Source: Cohnella zeiphila
GTDB taxonomy: Bacteria; Bacillota; Bacilli; Paenibacillales; Paenibacillaceae
Length of the DNA: 64,000 bases
Reading direction: 5' to 3'
Assembly: GCF_014212055.1 (NCBI RefSeq)
Contig: NZ_JACJVO010000005.1
Coordinates: 1-64,000 of the forward strand
Below, one piece after another: positions 50,873 to 60,523 of the stretch. Position 1 is the stretch's first letter, and every line of letters starts with the position of its first letter. A model generated the notes under the pieces. That model was not told the DNA's origin. It worked only from the letters and a program-made list of their open reading frames with translations, and made no database searches. Both the position numbers and the translations under genes were made by a program.

Positions 50873-53179
50873 ATGAGCTTGGCAGGGAAAAAGCCCATCG
50901 TGAGATTCGGCGGGGACTACAACCCCGAGCAATGGCCGGCGGAGACGCTGGAGCGCGACGTTGCCCTGATGAAGGAGGCGGGGGTCAACACGGTTACGCT
51001 GAACGTGTTCGGCTGGGCCGCGATCGAGCCGGAGGAAGGGAGATACGACTTCGATCGGCTGGACGCGGCGTTCGATCGGCTTGAGCGGGAAGGCATCGAC
51101 GTTATCCTGGCGACGCCGACGGCCGCTCCGCCCGCCTGGCTGTTCCAGCGGGAGCCGGCGCTGCTGAAGGTGGGCGAGAACGGGCAGCGGGCGGTTCACT
51201 GGAGCCGGCAGGCTTATTGTCCCAACCATCCCGCGTACGACCGGGAGATCCGCCGGATCGCGCGGGTGCTGGCCGAACGCTACGGGAGCCGGAGCCACCT
51301 CGTCCTGTGGCATATCAACAACGAGTACATCGTGCATTGCTACTGCGATCATTGCGCCGCCGCCTTCCGGGAATGGCTGCGCGCCAAGTACGGAACGCTG
51401 GAGCGGCTGAACGAAGCGTGGCAGCTCAGCCAGTGGAGCCTCGCCCGTACGGATTGGGAGCAGGTGACGCCTCCGCTCGGGGGCATGTCGCATACAAGCC
51501 ACAGTCTGGACTATCAGCGCTTCCTCTCGGACAGCAACTTGAGTAATTTTCTGGCGGAGAAGGAAGAGATCGTGCGAATTACGCCGGACATTCCGGTGAC
51601 GACCAATTTTTATTCTTTGGATTTTCGGGGGCAGATTCATCCGCAGTGGGCGCCTTATCTGGACGTCATCTCCTGGGATTCGTATCCTCCGCACCGGGAT
51701 CATGCGGTATGGGCGGCTTTTCAGCACGATTATTTCCGCAGCCTGAAGAGGCAGCCGTTCCTTCTGATGGAGCAGGCGACCGGCAGCGTCAACTGGAAGG
51801 AGTACAATCCGGCCAAGCGCCCGGGAATGATGCGGCTGCAGAGCTACCAGGCGCTGGCCCGGGGGGCGGAGGCGGTGCTGTTTTTCCAATTCCGTCAGAG
51901 CCGGGGCGGCGTCGAGAAGTTCCACAGCGCGCTCGTCAGCCACGGGACCGAAGCCGACAACCGGATTTACCGCGAGGTTCTCGGGCTGGGAAGCGAGCTT
52001 CGGGAGCTGGGAGCGGTCTTGATCGGAGCAGAAAGGATGGAGCCTGCGAGCATCTCCCGCTCCGCCCTCAGCACGTTGATTACGCCAGCGTCCGGAAGAT
52101 TGGAATCGGGAGAATCGGGCGCAGGACTGGAGAATGCGGGAAGGGAGAAAGCGGGAGAGGTCCAGTCCAGAGTCGCCGTGCTGTTCGACATGACGCTGAC
52201 CTGGCTCGTCGACTGGAACCGGCCGAGCCGCGACGTGTCGTACCGCGAGACGGTGACCGCTTTTTATCGTCCGCTGTATGAAGGGAACTTCGCCGTGGAT
52301 GTCATTCACCCGCTGGACGAACTGAGCGGCTACGAGGTCGTCGTCGCGCCGATGCTGTACATGTTCGAGGGAGGCGTGCCGGAGCGGCTGCGCCAATTCG
52401 TCGAGCGTGGGGGCACGCTCGTCATGAGCTACGGAAGCGGCATGGTGAACGGCTGCGACGTGGCGGAGCACGGCGGCTTTCTGCGCCCGATCGACGACGT
52501 GTTCGGGATCACGGTCGAAGAGTGGGATGCGTTCGAGCCGGATATGCGCAACCGGATCGCTTGGAGCGGGGAAGGGGCGGCGGTTGGAGGCGGTGAAGAC
52601 GATCGTTTCGGCTCGCGGGAAGCGGCTTCTTCGGCTGCCGTGAAGGAGGCCGGTTCAAGCGTCGGCTTCTTGCTCCCGGAGGCTGCGGACGAACGTTTGG
52701 GCTCGTGGGGAATGAACCCGTCTTATGAGGCGGTCAAATGGGCCGAGGTCGTCCGGCTGAAAGGGGCGGAGGCGCTCGCCGTGTTCCGGGAGGACTACCA
52801 TGCGGGGCAGCCGGCCGTTACCCGCCATCGGTACGGCCGCGGAGAAGCGTATTATGTGGCGACGCATCCGGAGGACGCGTTCCTGCGGGAGCTTCTGCCA
52901 GTCATTTGCCGCCGTCGCGGGGTGACGCCATGGAGCCTTGCAGAGTCGGAGGGGCTGAGCCGTGCGCCGGAAGGCGTGGAGATCGCCGTTCGCGGCCGGG
53001 GAGCGGACCGCGTCTGGTTCGTGCTGAATCATCGCCCTCTGCCGGTCGAAGTCGACATCGGGCCCGCAGGCGGATGGTTCGATCTGCTGCTTCGGAAGCC
53101 TGTGAGCGGGACCGGATTGGTTCTGGAGGGATACGGAGTCGCGGTATTGAGGCAAATGACGGAGGAATCCGTTCGATAG
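50873..53179 (+). CDS. Beta-galactosidase, GH42
   Basis: The 768-residue enzyme has the GH42 TIM barrel with FGGDYNPEQWP at the start, acid/base Glu151 in WHINNEY, nucleophile Glu300 in LLMEQATGSVNW, and the zinc cysteines Cys116 and CYCDHC (156-161). Trimerisation and C-terminal beta domains follow. Two segments are unusual: about 390-430, rich in Gly/Glu/Ser, and about 565-600, also low in complexity. No signal peptide is present, so it acts on imported oligosaccharides. ATG 50873 has GAGGAGAG upstream. Confidence 0.93.
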   Translation: MSLAGKKPIVRFGGDYNPEQWPAETLERDVALMKEAGVNTVTLNVFGWAAIEPEEGRYDFDRLDAAFDRLEREGIDVILATPTAAPPAWLFQREPALLKVGENGQRAVHWSRQAYCPNHPAYDREIRRIARVLAERYGSRSHLVLWHINNEYIVHCYCDHCAAAFREWLRAKYGTLERLNEAWQLSQWSLARTDWEQVTPPLGGMSHTSHSLDYQRFLSDSNLSNFLAEKEEIVRITPDIPVTTNFYSLDFRGQIHPQWAPYLDVISWDSYPPHRDHAVWAAFQHDYFRSLKRQPFLLMEQATGSVNWKEYNPAKRPGMMRLQSYQALARGAEAVLFFQFRQSRGGVEKFHSALVSHGTEADNRIYREVLGLGSELRELGAVLIGAERMEPASISRSALSTLITPASGRLESGESGAGLENAGREKAGEVQSRVAVLFDMTLTWLVDWNRPSRDVSYRETVTAFYRPLYEGNFAVDVIHPLDELSGYEVVVAPMLYMFEGGVPERLRQFVERGGTLVMSYGSGMVNGCDVAEHGGFLRPIDDVFGITVEEWDAFEPDMRNRIAWSGEGAAVGGGEDDRFGSREAASSAAVKEAGSSVGFLLPEAADERLGSWGMNPSYEAVKWAEVVRLKGAEALAVFREDYHAGQPAVTRHRYGRGEAYYVATHPEDAFLRELLPVICRRRGVTPWSLAESEGLSRAPEGVEIAVRGRGADRVWFVLNHRPLPVEVDIGPAGGWFDLLLRKPVSGTGLVLEGYGVAVLRQMTEESVR

Positions 53180-53194
53180 CCAACGGGGGGGAGC

Positions 53195-54169
53195 GTGGAA
53201 CCGATCGGAAGCGAGGCGATCGAGGAGCGGATCGCGGGAGTGCGTGCGGTCCGGCTGGAAAACGAGCGGATAAGGGCGGTTATTCTTGTCGGCAAAGGAG
53301 CGGACGTATGGGAGCTGGTCTATAAGCCGTTGAACGTCGATTCGCTGCTCAAGACCGAGAGCGGGCTGGAGATTTTGAGCGGCAGGGATTTGCACGAAGA
53401 GCCGCTTGTCCATTACGCCGATCCGTACCCGGGCGGCTGGCAGGACATCCTCCCGAACCGGGCGCGGTTCGGTGATAGCGAGATCGGCCGCTCGCAGGAA
53501 GGTGAGGCTGCATGTCTCCCTTGGGATTATGAAATTCGGCGGGAAGAGGGCGAGGTCTCCCTGATTTGCCGCGTCAGCCTCGCCGGAGCTCCGCTGTCGG
53601 CGGTGAAGACGTTCCGCCTGGCCGAGGGGGAGAGCGTGCTGTCGCTGGAAGAAGAAGTCGCGAACACGGGCGAGGAGCCGGTCCGGTTCATTTGGACCCA
53701 TCACCCGGCGTTCGGAAGTCCGCTGGTTGACGAGCGGGCGAGAGTCAATCTGCCGGAAGGGGCGCGGGTTTTCGCCGATGCGCCGGGCGCGCTTGACAAC
53801 GCGGCAGGGGACAGTCCGCGCGAAGCATTGCTGCCGGATGGCCGGCGCAAAGATTTGCATCGCATCGACTCTCGCCGCCCGGACGGGGAGAGCGGCTATT
53901 TTCCGTTGGCCGGTTTCGAGCAAGGCGAGGCGGGCATCGACAATCCGCATTTGCGCTTGCGGCTGCGGCTCGAATGGGATCGCTCGACGTTCCCCTGCTT
54001 GCGCTACTGGTCCCGCAACGACGAAGAGATCTATACGGTCGCTCTGGAGCCGTCCACTTCACGCTACTCGGACATCGGCGATTGCATTCGCCATGGTGAA
54101 TGCATCGCGCTCGATCCGGGAGAGCGTCATTCGGCCTGGCTGCGGGTGCGGTTCGAATCCTACTCGTAG
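53195..54169 (+). CDS. Aldose 1-epimerase-like protein (DUF4432-type)
   Basis: The 324-residue protein has a mutarotase-like fold: RLENERIRAVILVGKGADVW, a long beta body, FIWTHHPAFGSPL with two His, and a C-terminal ALEPSTSRYSDIGDCI. It may equilibrate galactose anomers released by the GH42 enzyme. GTG 53195 follows GGGGGGA. It ends the set-1 operon. Confidence 0.8.
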   Translation: MEPIGSEAIEERIAGVRAVRLENERIRAVILVGKGADVWELVYKPLNVDSLLKTESGLEILSGRDLHEEPLVHYADPYPGGWQDILPNRARFGDSEIGRSQEGEAACLPWDYEIRREEGEVSLICRVSLAGAPLSAVKTFRLAEGESVLSLEEEVANTGEEPVRFIWTHHPAFGSPLVDERARVNLPEGARVFADAPGALDNAAGDSPREALLPDGRRKDLHRIDSRRPDGESGYFPLAGFEQGEAGIDNPHLRLRLRLEWDRSTFPCLRYWSRNDEEIYTVALEPSTSRYSDIGDCIRHGECIALDPGERHSAWLRVRFESYS

Positions 54170-54196
54170 GAGCTCCTTCGCCGGAGCAGGAACAAG

Positions 54197-54227
54197 GAAG
54201 CTGCATTCGATGCGGCTTCTCCTTTAG
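54197..54227 (+). terminator. Hairpin after the epimerase-like gene
   Basis: GAAGCTGCAT, loop TCG, ATGCGGCTTC, then TCCTTTAGG. The stem is good but the T-run is short. Confidence 0.5.
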
Positions 54228-54234
54228 GCTTGTC

Positions 54235-54248
54235 TGCAAGCGCTTACC
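54235..54248. promoter_or_regulatory. cre-like site
   Basis: TGCAAGCGCTTACC fits the catabolite-response consensus TGWAARCGYTWNCW with two mismatches and is strongly palindromic at its core. CcpA or a LacI-type regulator may bind. Confidence 0.4.
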
Positions 54249-54539
54249 TATTGTCGGAGCTGAACTCATCGCAGATCGCCGCCGAAGCGGGGCCAAGAGA
54301 GCAACCAGATGACCCTCCGGACGAAGCTGCATACGAAGAGGCGGAACGGCTGGAAATGGGAAGGGGCAGGACGCGAGAGACACTCCGGAAAGGGGGTGAT
54401 GGGGTAGCGGACAACGAGAAGCGGAAGGTGACCGACATCAAGAGCAGCATCGAGAGGAAGCGGTTTGGAATCGGCTATTGGCATTCGGCATTCTGAAAGG
54501 CAATCGCAATTCCCAATCTCGAAGTGGAGGATGATCGAA

Positions 54540-57500
54540 GTGAGAATCAAAAGAGTCGCCGGTTGGCTGCTCGGCTTGACGCTGGTCGCAGGCGGCCTTC
54601 CCGGGCTTCATGCGGCTGCGGACGAGCCGGCCGAGCCGGCCGAACCGCAGATGGTCAATTTGCTTGCGGCGGATATGGACGTCCATTTCGACAACGGAAC
54701 GAGTCCGCTCGTGCAGCAAAATACCCCGTCGGGAGGCTCGCAGCAGATCGTGCAGGTGGGCGGCAACAATGCGCTTGAGCTGCGCGACGCCTCGCTCGGC
54801 ACGAACGTGTCCAGCTACTTTTACGAGAGAATGAGCAGCGGCACGCTGAAGGACCGCATTAACCAGGTCTATAGCGAGCCGGTCGGAAGCCCTGCCGTGG
54901 ACTTCATTCTCGAATACAAGCTGAAGCGCAGCGCCGCCAGCGACAAGCCGGTCGCCAAGGACATCTACGCGCAAATTCAGTTCGGCAACTTCGACAACAA
55001 CCTCGTTCCCCGCTTCCCGGTGGCGGCGACGAGCATTACGGGAACGGCCGCCTACCTGAACGCGTCGGGCGATCTTGAGACGGTGAACGACAGCGACATC
55101 GCCGGGTACCGCTTCTCGATCGTCCCGAACGGCGGTCAGCGCATCATATCGACCGTCGAGCTCGGCTTCTCCGTCCGCGTCGACACCGGCGGAACGGACG
55201 AGGCGTATACCATCGACGATCTGGCGGTATATGAGGTGGGGACCGTCCAGGACAGCGAACCGCCGTCGGCTCCGACCGGCTTGACGGTCGCCGGGCAGAC
55301 GGATACGAGCGTATCCCTTAGCTGGACGGCGGCGACGGACAACCAGGCCGTAACCGCCTACGACGTTTACCGGGACGGGACGCTTGCGGCAACGGCGAGC
55401 GGAACGTCGACGACGGCGGACGTCGTCGGCTTGTCTCCAAGCACGACGTATCATTTTGCCGTGAAAGCGAAGGACGGGGCGGGAAACGCGTCGAACCCGA
55501 GCAACGAAGCAACGGCGACGACGGACCCTTCGCCCGGCGGGCTTCCCGCGCCGTTCGGCGACCGCGATATCGGCAGCGTGGGAATCTCGGGCAGCGCGAG
55601 CTACGACGAGGATACCGGCACGTATTCGGTCACGGGCTCCGGAGCCGATATTTGGGGAACGGAGGATGCGTTCCATTACGCTTACCGCCCCTGGACGGGA
55701 TACGGCCAGATCGTGGCGCATGTCGATAGCGTAGAGAATGCGGCCGAGTGGACGAAGGCGGGCATCATGATCCGCGCGAGCATGGATAAGCAGTCGCCTT
55801 ATGCGTTCGCGGCGCTGACGCCGGGACACGGCACGGTTTTCCAGGATCGGCTGCAGGCGGGCGGAGCCTCCACCCTTACGACAGGGTCGACGACGACGGC
55901 GCCGTATTGGCTGCGGCTGGTGCGGGACCAAACGGGCATCAGCGCTTACGATTCGTTCGACGGCACGAACTGGACGCTGCTGAAGCGGGAGACGATCAAC
56001 CTGCCGGACACGATCTACGTCGGGCTGGCGGTGACGAGCCATACGAACACCAGGCAGGCGACGGCTGCGTTCGATCAAGTGAGCGTTGGCGAAGCGCCTC
56101 CGATCGAGAGCACGTACGCGCCTTTCCCCGGGACGATCGAGACCCGCAAGGCATGGCTGTGGAACAAGGTCAAAACGATGCAGGAAGAGAGCGGCCCTCT
56201 TAACATCACCGAGTACGTCGCGCAAATTTTGGACGGTCAGAACGTGGCGGCCAATCTGCAGAAGCTGGACGCGATGTACCAAAGCTACGATTACGAGCAG
56301 TACAAAACGGTGGCCAAAATGTATGCCTATCTGATGGTAGGCGATCAATTCGGCAGCACGATGATGGACCATGTCCGGCAGTATTTCGCGTCGTATGCTT
56401 ACGCCGAACTGCCGCAGACGGAGAACCTGCGCATGAGCAACTACACGGCCGGCTATTTGGTGGGGCAATATTTTCCCGACCTGGCCGACCTGAACGGCAA
56501 TTCCGGCGCGACGCTCAAAAGCATGAACAAGGCGAACATCGAAGCGATGATCGACGCGGGCGTGCACAAGGGCTGGGCGGAGTACGAGAGCCCGGAATAC
56601 ACCTTCATGACGTATCTTTGCCTGAACGCCATCTACCAGTATTCGGATGAACAGGACCTCCGGCAGGAAGCCAAAATGGCGATGGACGTCATGTGGTTCG
56701 AGTGGGCGAACGACTGGATCGACGGGTATCCGATCTCTTCGGAGAGCCGGGCGAAGGGAGATTCGGTAGCAGCTACCGACCCGACCTGGAGAGGGCAGAA
56801 CCACACCGCGCTGGAATGGGCTTATTTCGGCTCGCACCGCGCCCAGCAGACGGTCGGCGAATCGGACAGCTCGTCGCCTTCGCTGTACCGTCCCAACCTG
56901 GAATACCTGGGCTTCGTGCTATACGGCGGGATGAGCTACCAGCCGCCGGAGATGGCGATCCGGATCGGGCAGAACACGGCCAAGGATTATGAATCCCGCA
57001 AAACGAACCAGCAAAATTCCAGCGGCCGCACGATGAACATTTACCGGCAAGCGTACGTGAAGCCGACGTGGGGCCTCGCCACCGAGGTGCAGTACAACCG
57101 GGTCGACAACTGGCTCGAGGACCTTCCCGTCGTGCTGCGCTGGCATTCCGACGCCCCGAATCCGCTGTTCCGGCTGTCTACGGACCAAGGAACCGCGCCG
57201 ATCGGCAACTACGACCAGCCGGAATCCCATCGGATCATGCAGGACGGCAAAGCGGCAGTCGGCGTTTTCAAGCTGGAGAACAGCCCGGACTACGATTACA
57301 TCAACGCGATGTTCCCGGACACCGGCTCGATCGTCGCCAAGGAGGAGCAAGGCGGCTGGGTGTTCAGCGACGCGGGGCCGATGTATTTCGCCTTCAAGTT
57401 CGTGAAGCCTGCGACCTGGTACCATCAATCCGACACCGATCCGTCGAACAAGGTGAAGACAACGGCGCAGCTGCATCCGACGGCTCAGCTGCTCTACAGC

Positions 57501-58475
57501 TACAACATCCTGCGGAGCCAGGCCGACAAGAACGGCTGGGTGCTCGAGACGGCCGACGCTTCCGAATACGCGAGCCTGGCCGCCTTCGAAAGCGCCGTTC
57601 TGGCGAACACGTCGCTGGACGCCAGCCATATCGACGAGACGAATCCGCGTCTGATCTATCACAGCCTGAGCGGCGACACGATGGACATCACCTACGATTC
57701 GGCGGCGGGCGCGTACAACAACACGCACAAAATCGACAATGTGCCGATCGATTACTCGTCGTTTAAAATTTTCGACACGCCTTGGCTGCAGCAGGACCGG
57801 AACTCCGACATCTTCACGGCGACGGAGGGCGACGAGCAGCTCGTCTACAACTTCGCCGATTGGACGATCGCCGAGCACGAGCCGGGAACGGATCCCGATC
57901 CGGGCACGAACCCCGATCCGGAGCCGCTGTTCGCGGACGACTTCACCGGCGGACTCGGCCATTGGGATCTGTTCGGCAGCACGGCATGGCAAACGTCGGG
58001 CACCGGAACGGCCGCCGAGTTGTCGGGCGCGACGAATCTGACGTACCCGCAGCGCGCGGTCGTGAAGACGAGTTCCCTGCCGTACGGCTCGCAGGATTAC
58101 AGCCTGGAATACGGCGCCAAGGGAGACCGCTTCCGGACGATGTTCCGGTATTCTTCGAGCACGAGCTATTATTTCTTGGAATTCAAAAACGCGAGTACGG
58201 TAGAGCTGTGGAAGTATCCGAATTCCTCAACGGCCGTTCAGGCCGGCACGACCGTAAATATCGCCGACGCGCTGCCGGGCTTCTCGCTCGCGGACTGGCA
58301 TAACTACAAGCTGCAGGTTCAAGGAGATACCTTCGCGCTGTCCGTCGACGGAACGCCCGCGGCGACGTTCACGGACGGCGATCTGACGGCGGGCGGGATC
58401 GGCTTCGCCTTGAAGAGCGTCGGCCCGGATGTGGCGATGCACGTTCGCCATTTGACGGTAAACCCGCTCTCCTAA
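54540..58475 (+). CDS. Large secreted multidomain protein, probably polysaccharide-active
   Basis: The 1311-residue protein has a signal peptide (RIKRVAGWLLGLTLVAGG, cut near AAADE), a beta-rich N-terminal domain (about 30-235), a fibronectin type III domain (about 240-330; SAPTGLTVAGQTDTSVSLSW), a DUF1349-like domain (about 345-515), a helical domain with aromatic residues (about 525-750, PLNITEYVAQILDGQNVAAN, RMSNYTAGYLVGQYF), a beta part with RGQNHTALEWAYFGSHR and DYDYINAMFPDTG, and a C-terminal beta-sandwich (about 1125-1311). The helix-plus-sheet core recalls polysaccharide lyases of the (alpha/alpha) toroid kind, but I do not recognise the family. GTG 54540 is preferred because GGAGG is nine bases upstream. 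Confidence 0.75.
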   Translation: MRIKRVAGWLLGLTLVAGGLPGLHAAADEPAEPAEPQMVNLLAADMDVHFDNGTSPLVQQNTPSGGSQQIVQVGGNNALELRDASLGTNVSSYFYERMSSGTLKDRINQVYSEPVGSPAVDFILEYKLKRSAASDKPVAKDIYAQIQFGNFDNNLVPRFPVAATSITGTAAYLNASGDLETVNDSDIAGYRFSIVPNGGQRIISTVELGFSVRVDTGGTDEAYTIDDLAVYEVGTVQDSEPPSAPTGLTVAGQTDTSVSLSWTAATDNQAVTAYDVYRDGTLAATASGTSTTADVVGLSPSTTYHFAVKAKDGAGNASNPSNEATATTDPSPGGLPAPFGDRDIGSVGISGSASYDEDTGTYSVTGSGADIWGTEDAFHYAYRPWTGYGQIVAHVDSVENAAEWTKAGIMIRASMDKQSPYAFAALTPGHGTVFQDRLQAGGASTLTTGSTTTAPYWLRLVRDQTGISAYDSFDGTNWTLLKRETINLPDTIYVGLAVTSHTNTRQATAAFDQVSVGEAPPIESTYAPFPGTIETRKAWLWNKVKTMQEESGPLNITEYVAQILDGQNVAANLQKLDAMYQSYDYEQYKTVAKMYAYLMVGDQFGSTMMDHVRQYFASYAYAELPQTENLRMSNYTAGYLVGQYFPDLADLNGNSGATLKSMNKANIEAMIDAGVHKGWAEYESPEYTFMTYLCLNAIYQYSDEQDLRQEAKMAMDVMWFEWANDWIDGYPISSESRAKGDSVAATDPTWRGQNHTALEWAYFGSHRAQQTVGESDSSSPSLYRPNLEYLGFVLYGGMSYQPPEMAIRIGQNTAKDYESRKTNQQNSSGRTMNIYRQAYVKPTWGLATEVQYNRVDNWLEDLPVVLRWHSDAPNPLFRLSTDQGTAPIGNYDQPESHRIMQDGKAAVGVFKLENSPDYDYINAMFPDTGSIVAKEEQGGWVFSDAGPMYFAFKFVKPATWYHQSDTDPSNKVKTTAQLHPTAQLLYSYNILRSQADKNGWVLETADASEYASLAAFESAVLANTSLDASHIDETNPRLIYHSLSGDTMDITYDSAAGAYNNTHKIDNVPIDYSSFKIFDTPWLQQDRNSDIFTATEGDEQLVYNFADWTIAEHEPGTDPDPGTNPDPEPLFADDFTGGLGHWDLFGSTAWQTSGTGTAAELSGATNLTYPQRAVVKTSSLPYGSQDYSLEYGAKGDRFRTMFRYSSSTSYYFLEFKNASTVELWKYPNSSTAVQAGTTVNIADALPGFSLADWHNYKLQVQGDTFALSVDGTPAATFTDGDLTAGGIGFALKSVGPDVAMHVRHLTVNPLS

Positions 58476-58523
58476 GCGCAGAACCCCCTTGGCGGCCGAT
58501 TCCGCTATGCGACTTTTCCCGGG

Positions 58524-58593
58524 TATAATCGTCCTTCGCTCCGGTTTTCCGCAAGCTCCGTTTCCGGTAACCTAATCACTGTAAGCACTTTCA
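58524..58593 (+). promoter_or_regulatory. Putative promoter and cre-like site of ABC transporter set 2
   Basis: TATAAT stands at 58524-58529, but the -35 is poor. TGTAAGCACTTTCA at 58580-58593 matches the cre consensus with one mismatch and lies downstream of it, where a regulator could block elongation. Confidence 0.45.
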
Positions 58594-58653
58594 ATCAAAG
58601 ACGGCCGGACGTTGTCGGAGCGAAAGTGAGAGAGAAGGATGGAGGAACACCAT

Positions 58654-59604
58654 ATGGAGCTTGTCACGGCCGGACGGGCCGACATTCGGGAGAAGCCGCA
58701 GCGGCGGCTGCTAAGGAGGGTTTGGAAGTACAAGTGGCTGTACGCGTTGCTGATTCCCGCGCTCGCTTGGGCGGTGCTGTTCGATTACTTGCCCTTGTAC
58801 GGAGTCAGTATCGCGTTCATGGACTACAACGTCATTCAAGGCTTCGCCGGAAGCAAATGGGCGGGGCTGACGCATTTCCGGGAACTGTTCGAGTCCGACA
58901 TGTTCCTGCACGCATTCCGCAACACGCTGCTTATCAGCCTGTACAAGATGATCAGCGGTTTCATCTGCCCGATTCTGCTGGCGCTCTCGCTTAACGAGAT
59001 TCGGAGGCGCTGGTTCAAGAAAACGCTGCAAACCGCGGTCTACCTGCCGAGGTTCGTGTCGTGGGTCGTCTACGGCGGCATCATCACGCTGCTGCTCTCG
59101 CCGGAGACCGGCCTGTTCGCGAAGATCGTCGAGTTTTTCGGCGGAAAGCCGGCGTACTTGCTCGCCGATCCCGCCTACTTCCGGACGATTCTCGTCGTGA
59201 CCGACGCGATGAAGGAGATGGGCTGGGCCGCCGTCATCTATCTGGCCGCCATCGCCGGACTCAACCCGGAAGTGTACGAAGCGGCGGTCATGGACGGAGC
59301 GACGCGGTTCCGCCGCATCGTTCACGTCACGCTGCCGGGCATCGCGAGCACGATCATCGTCATCTTTATCCTGCGGGTCGGCTTCGTCATGAGCGCCGGC
59401 CTGGACCAAGTGCTCAACCTGTACAATCCGATGGTGTTCGAAGTGGGGGACATTCTCGACACGTACATTTACCGGATCGGCATCGAGCAGTTCAGTCTCA
59501 GCCTCGCGGCTGCGGCGGACGTCATCAAGGGAATCATCGGACTTGCGATGGTGCTGGCCGCCAATCAAATCGCCAAGCGCATCAATGATTCCGGCATTTT
59601 CTAG
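58654..59604 (+). CDS. Carbohydrate ABC transporter permease 3 (LplB-like)
   Basis: The 316-residue permease has a basic start, six helices and the EAA motif EAAVMDGATRFRRIVHVTLP. LYALLIPALAWAVLFDYLP and YKMISGFICPILLALSLNEI are typical of LplB. ATG 58654 is chosen over 58639 because GGAGG lies eight bases before it. It heads a second transport set. Confidence 0.9.
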   Translation: MELVTAGRADIREKPQRRLLRRVWKYKWLYALLIPALAWAVLFDYLPLYGVSIAFMDYNVIQGFAGSKWAGLTHFRELFESDMFLHAFRNTLLISLYKMISGFICPILLALSLNEIRRRWFKKTLQTAVYLPRFVSWVVYGGIITLLLSPETGLFAKIVEFFGGKPAYLLADPAYFRTILVVTDAMKEMGWAAVIYLAAIAGLNPEVYEAAVMDGATRFRRIVHVTLPGIASTIIVIFILRVGFVMSAGLDQVLNLYNPMVFEVGDILDTYIYRIGIEQFSLSLAAAADVIKGIIGLAMVLAANQIAKRINDSGIF

Positions 59605-59621
59605 CAAGGGGGAATCGACCG

Positions 59622-60497
59622 ATGAAGCTTACGAGAGGCGAGTCCGCATTCGTCGCCGCCAATTACGTCGTTCTGACCGTCATTACCGTCATCATCGTCA
59701 TTCCGTTCTGGTACGTCATCTCGGTATCGGTGACGCCCTACTCGATCTTCAGCCAGAAAGACGGACTCGTGATGTTCCCTACGTCGCTGAGCTTCGACTA
59801 CTACGCTTATTTGCTGAAGAAAGGCTCGCTGATCTACAATGCTTACGGCGTCACGCTGCGCAATACGGCGGCAGGGGTCTTGCTGGCGCTCGTGCTGACG
59901 GCGGCGGCCGCCTACTCGCTGGCGGAGAAGAAGCTGCCGGGCCGGCGGATTCTGACGCTCATCTTCGTGTTCACGATGCTGTTCAAGGGCGGGCTCATCC
60001 CGACCTACATCACGGTCAAAAATTTGGGTTTGCTGAACACCGACTACGTGCTCATCCTGGTAATGGCTTACAGCGCTTTTAACATGATCATCATGAAGTC
60101 GTTTTTCGAGGGGATCCCCGAGAGCCTGAAGGAGTCCGCCGCCATCGACGGCGCTTCCGAGATCCGGATCCTGCGCAGCGTCGTGCTGCCGATGTCCATG
60201 CCGGTCATCGCGTCGATCGGCCTGCTCTATATGGTCGCGTACTGGAATGATTTTTTCAACGCGCTGCTTTATGTAACCGATTGGAACAAAGCGCCGGTGC
60301 AGCTCGTGCTGCGGTCGATCATCGCCAGCTCCAGCCTGCCGCCGGAACTGCTCGAAGCGGCCGGGAAGACGCCGCCGCCCACGATCGGCATCCAGATGGC
60401 GGCCATCGTCATCGTCGCTTTGCCGATGATGATCGTCTACCCGTTCATTCAGAAATATTTCGAGCAAGGCATGCTGATCGGTTCGGTCAAAGGATAG
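59622..60497 (+). CDS. Carbohydrate ABC transporter permease 4 (YtcP-like)
   Basis: The 291-residue permease has six helices, the motif ESAAIDGASEIRILRSVVLP and the standard end FIQKYFEQGMLIGSVKG. AAGGGGGA precedes the ATG. It works with permease 3; again no ATPase gene is near. Confidence 0.9.
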   Translation: MKLTRGESAFVAANYVVLTVITVIIVIPFWYVISVSVTPYSIFSQKDGLVMFPTSLSFDYYAYLLKKGSLIYNAYGVTLRNTAAGVLLALVLTAAAAYSLAEKKLPGRRILTLIFVFTMLFKGGLIPTYITVKNLGLLNTDYVLILVMAYSAFNMIIMKSFFEGIPESLKESAAIDGASEIRILRSVVLPMSMPVIASIGLLYMVAYWNDFFNALLYVTDWNKAPVQLVLRSIIASSSLPPELLEAAGKTPPPTIGIQMAAIVIVALPMMIVYPFIQKYFEQGMLIGSVKG

Positions 60498-60523
60498 CAA
60501 AAATCAGAGGGGGATTGTCGTTC

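Larger units (their letters stand above)
54170..54539. other. Gene-free stretch before the large secreted protein
   Basis: The 370 bp contain a hairpin (54197-54219), a cre-like dyad (54235-54248), and the ribosome site GTGGAGG for the next gene. An 88-codon frame at 54230-54496 has no ribosome site. Confidence 0.55.
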
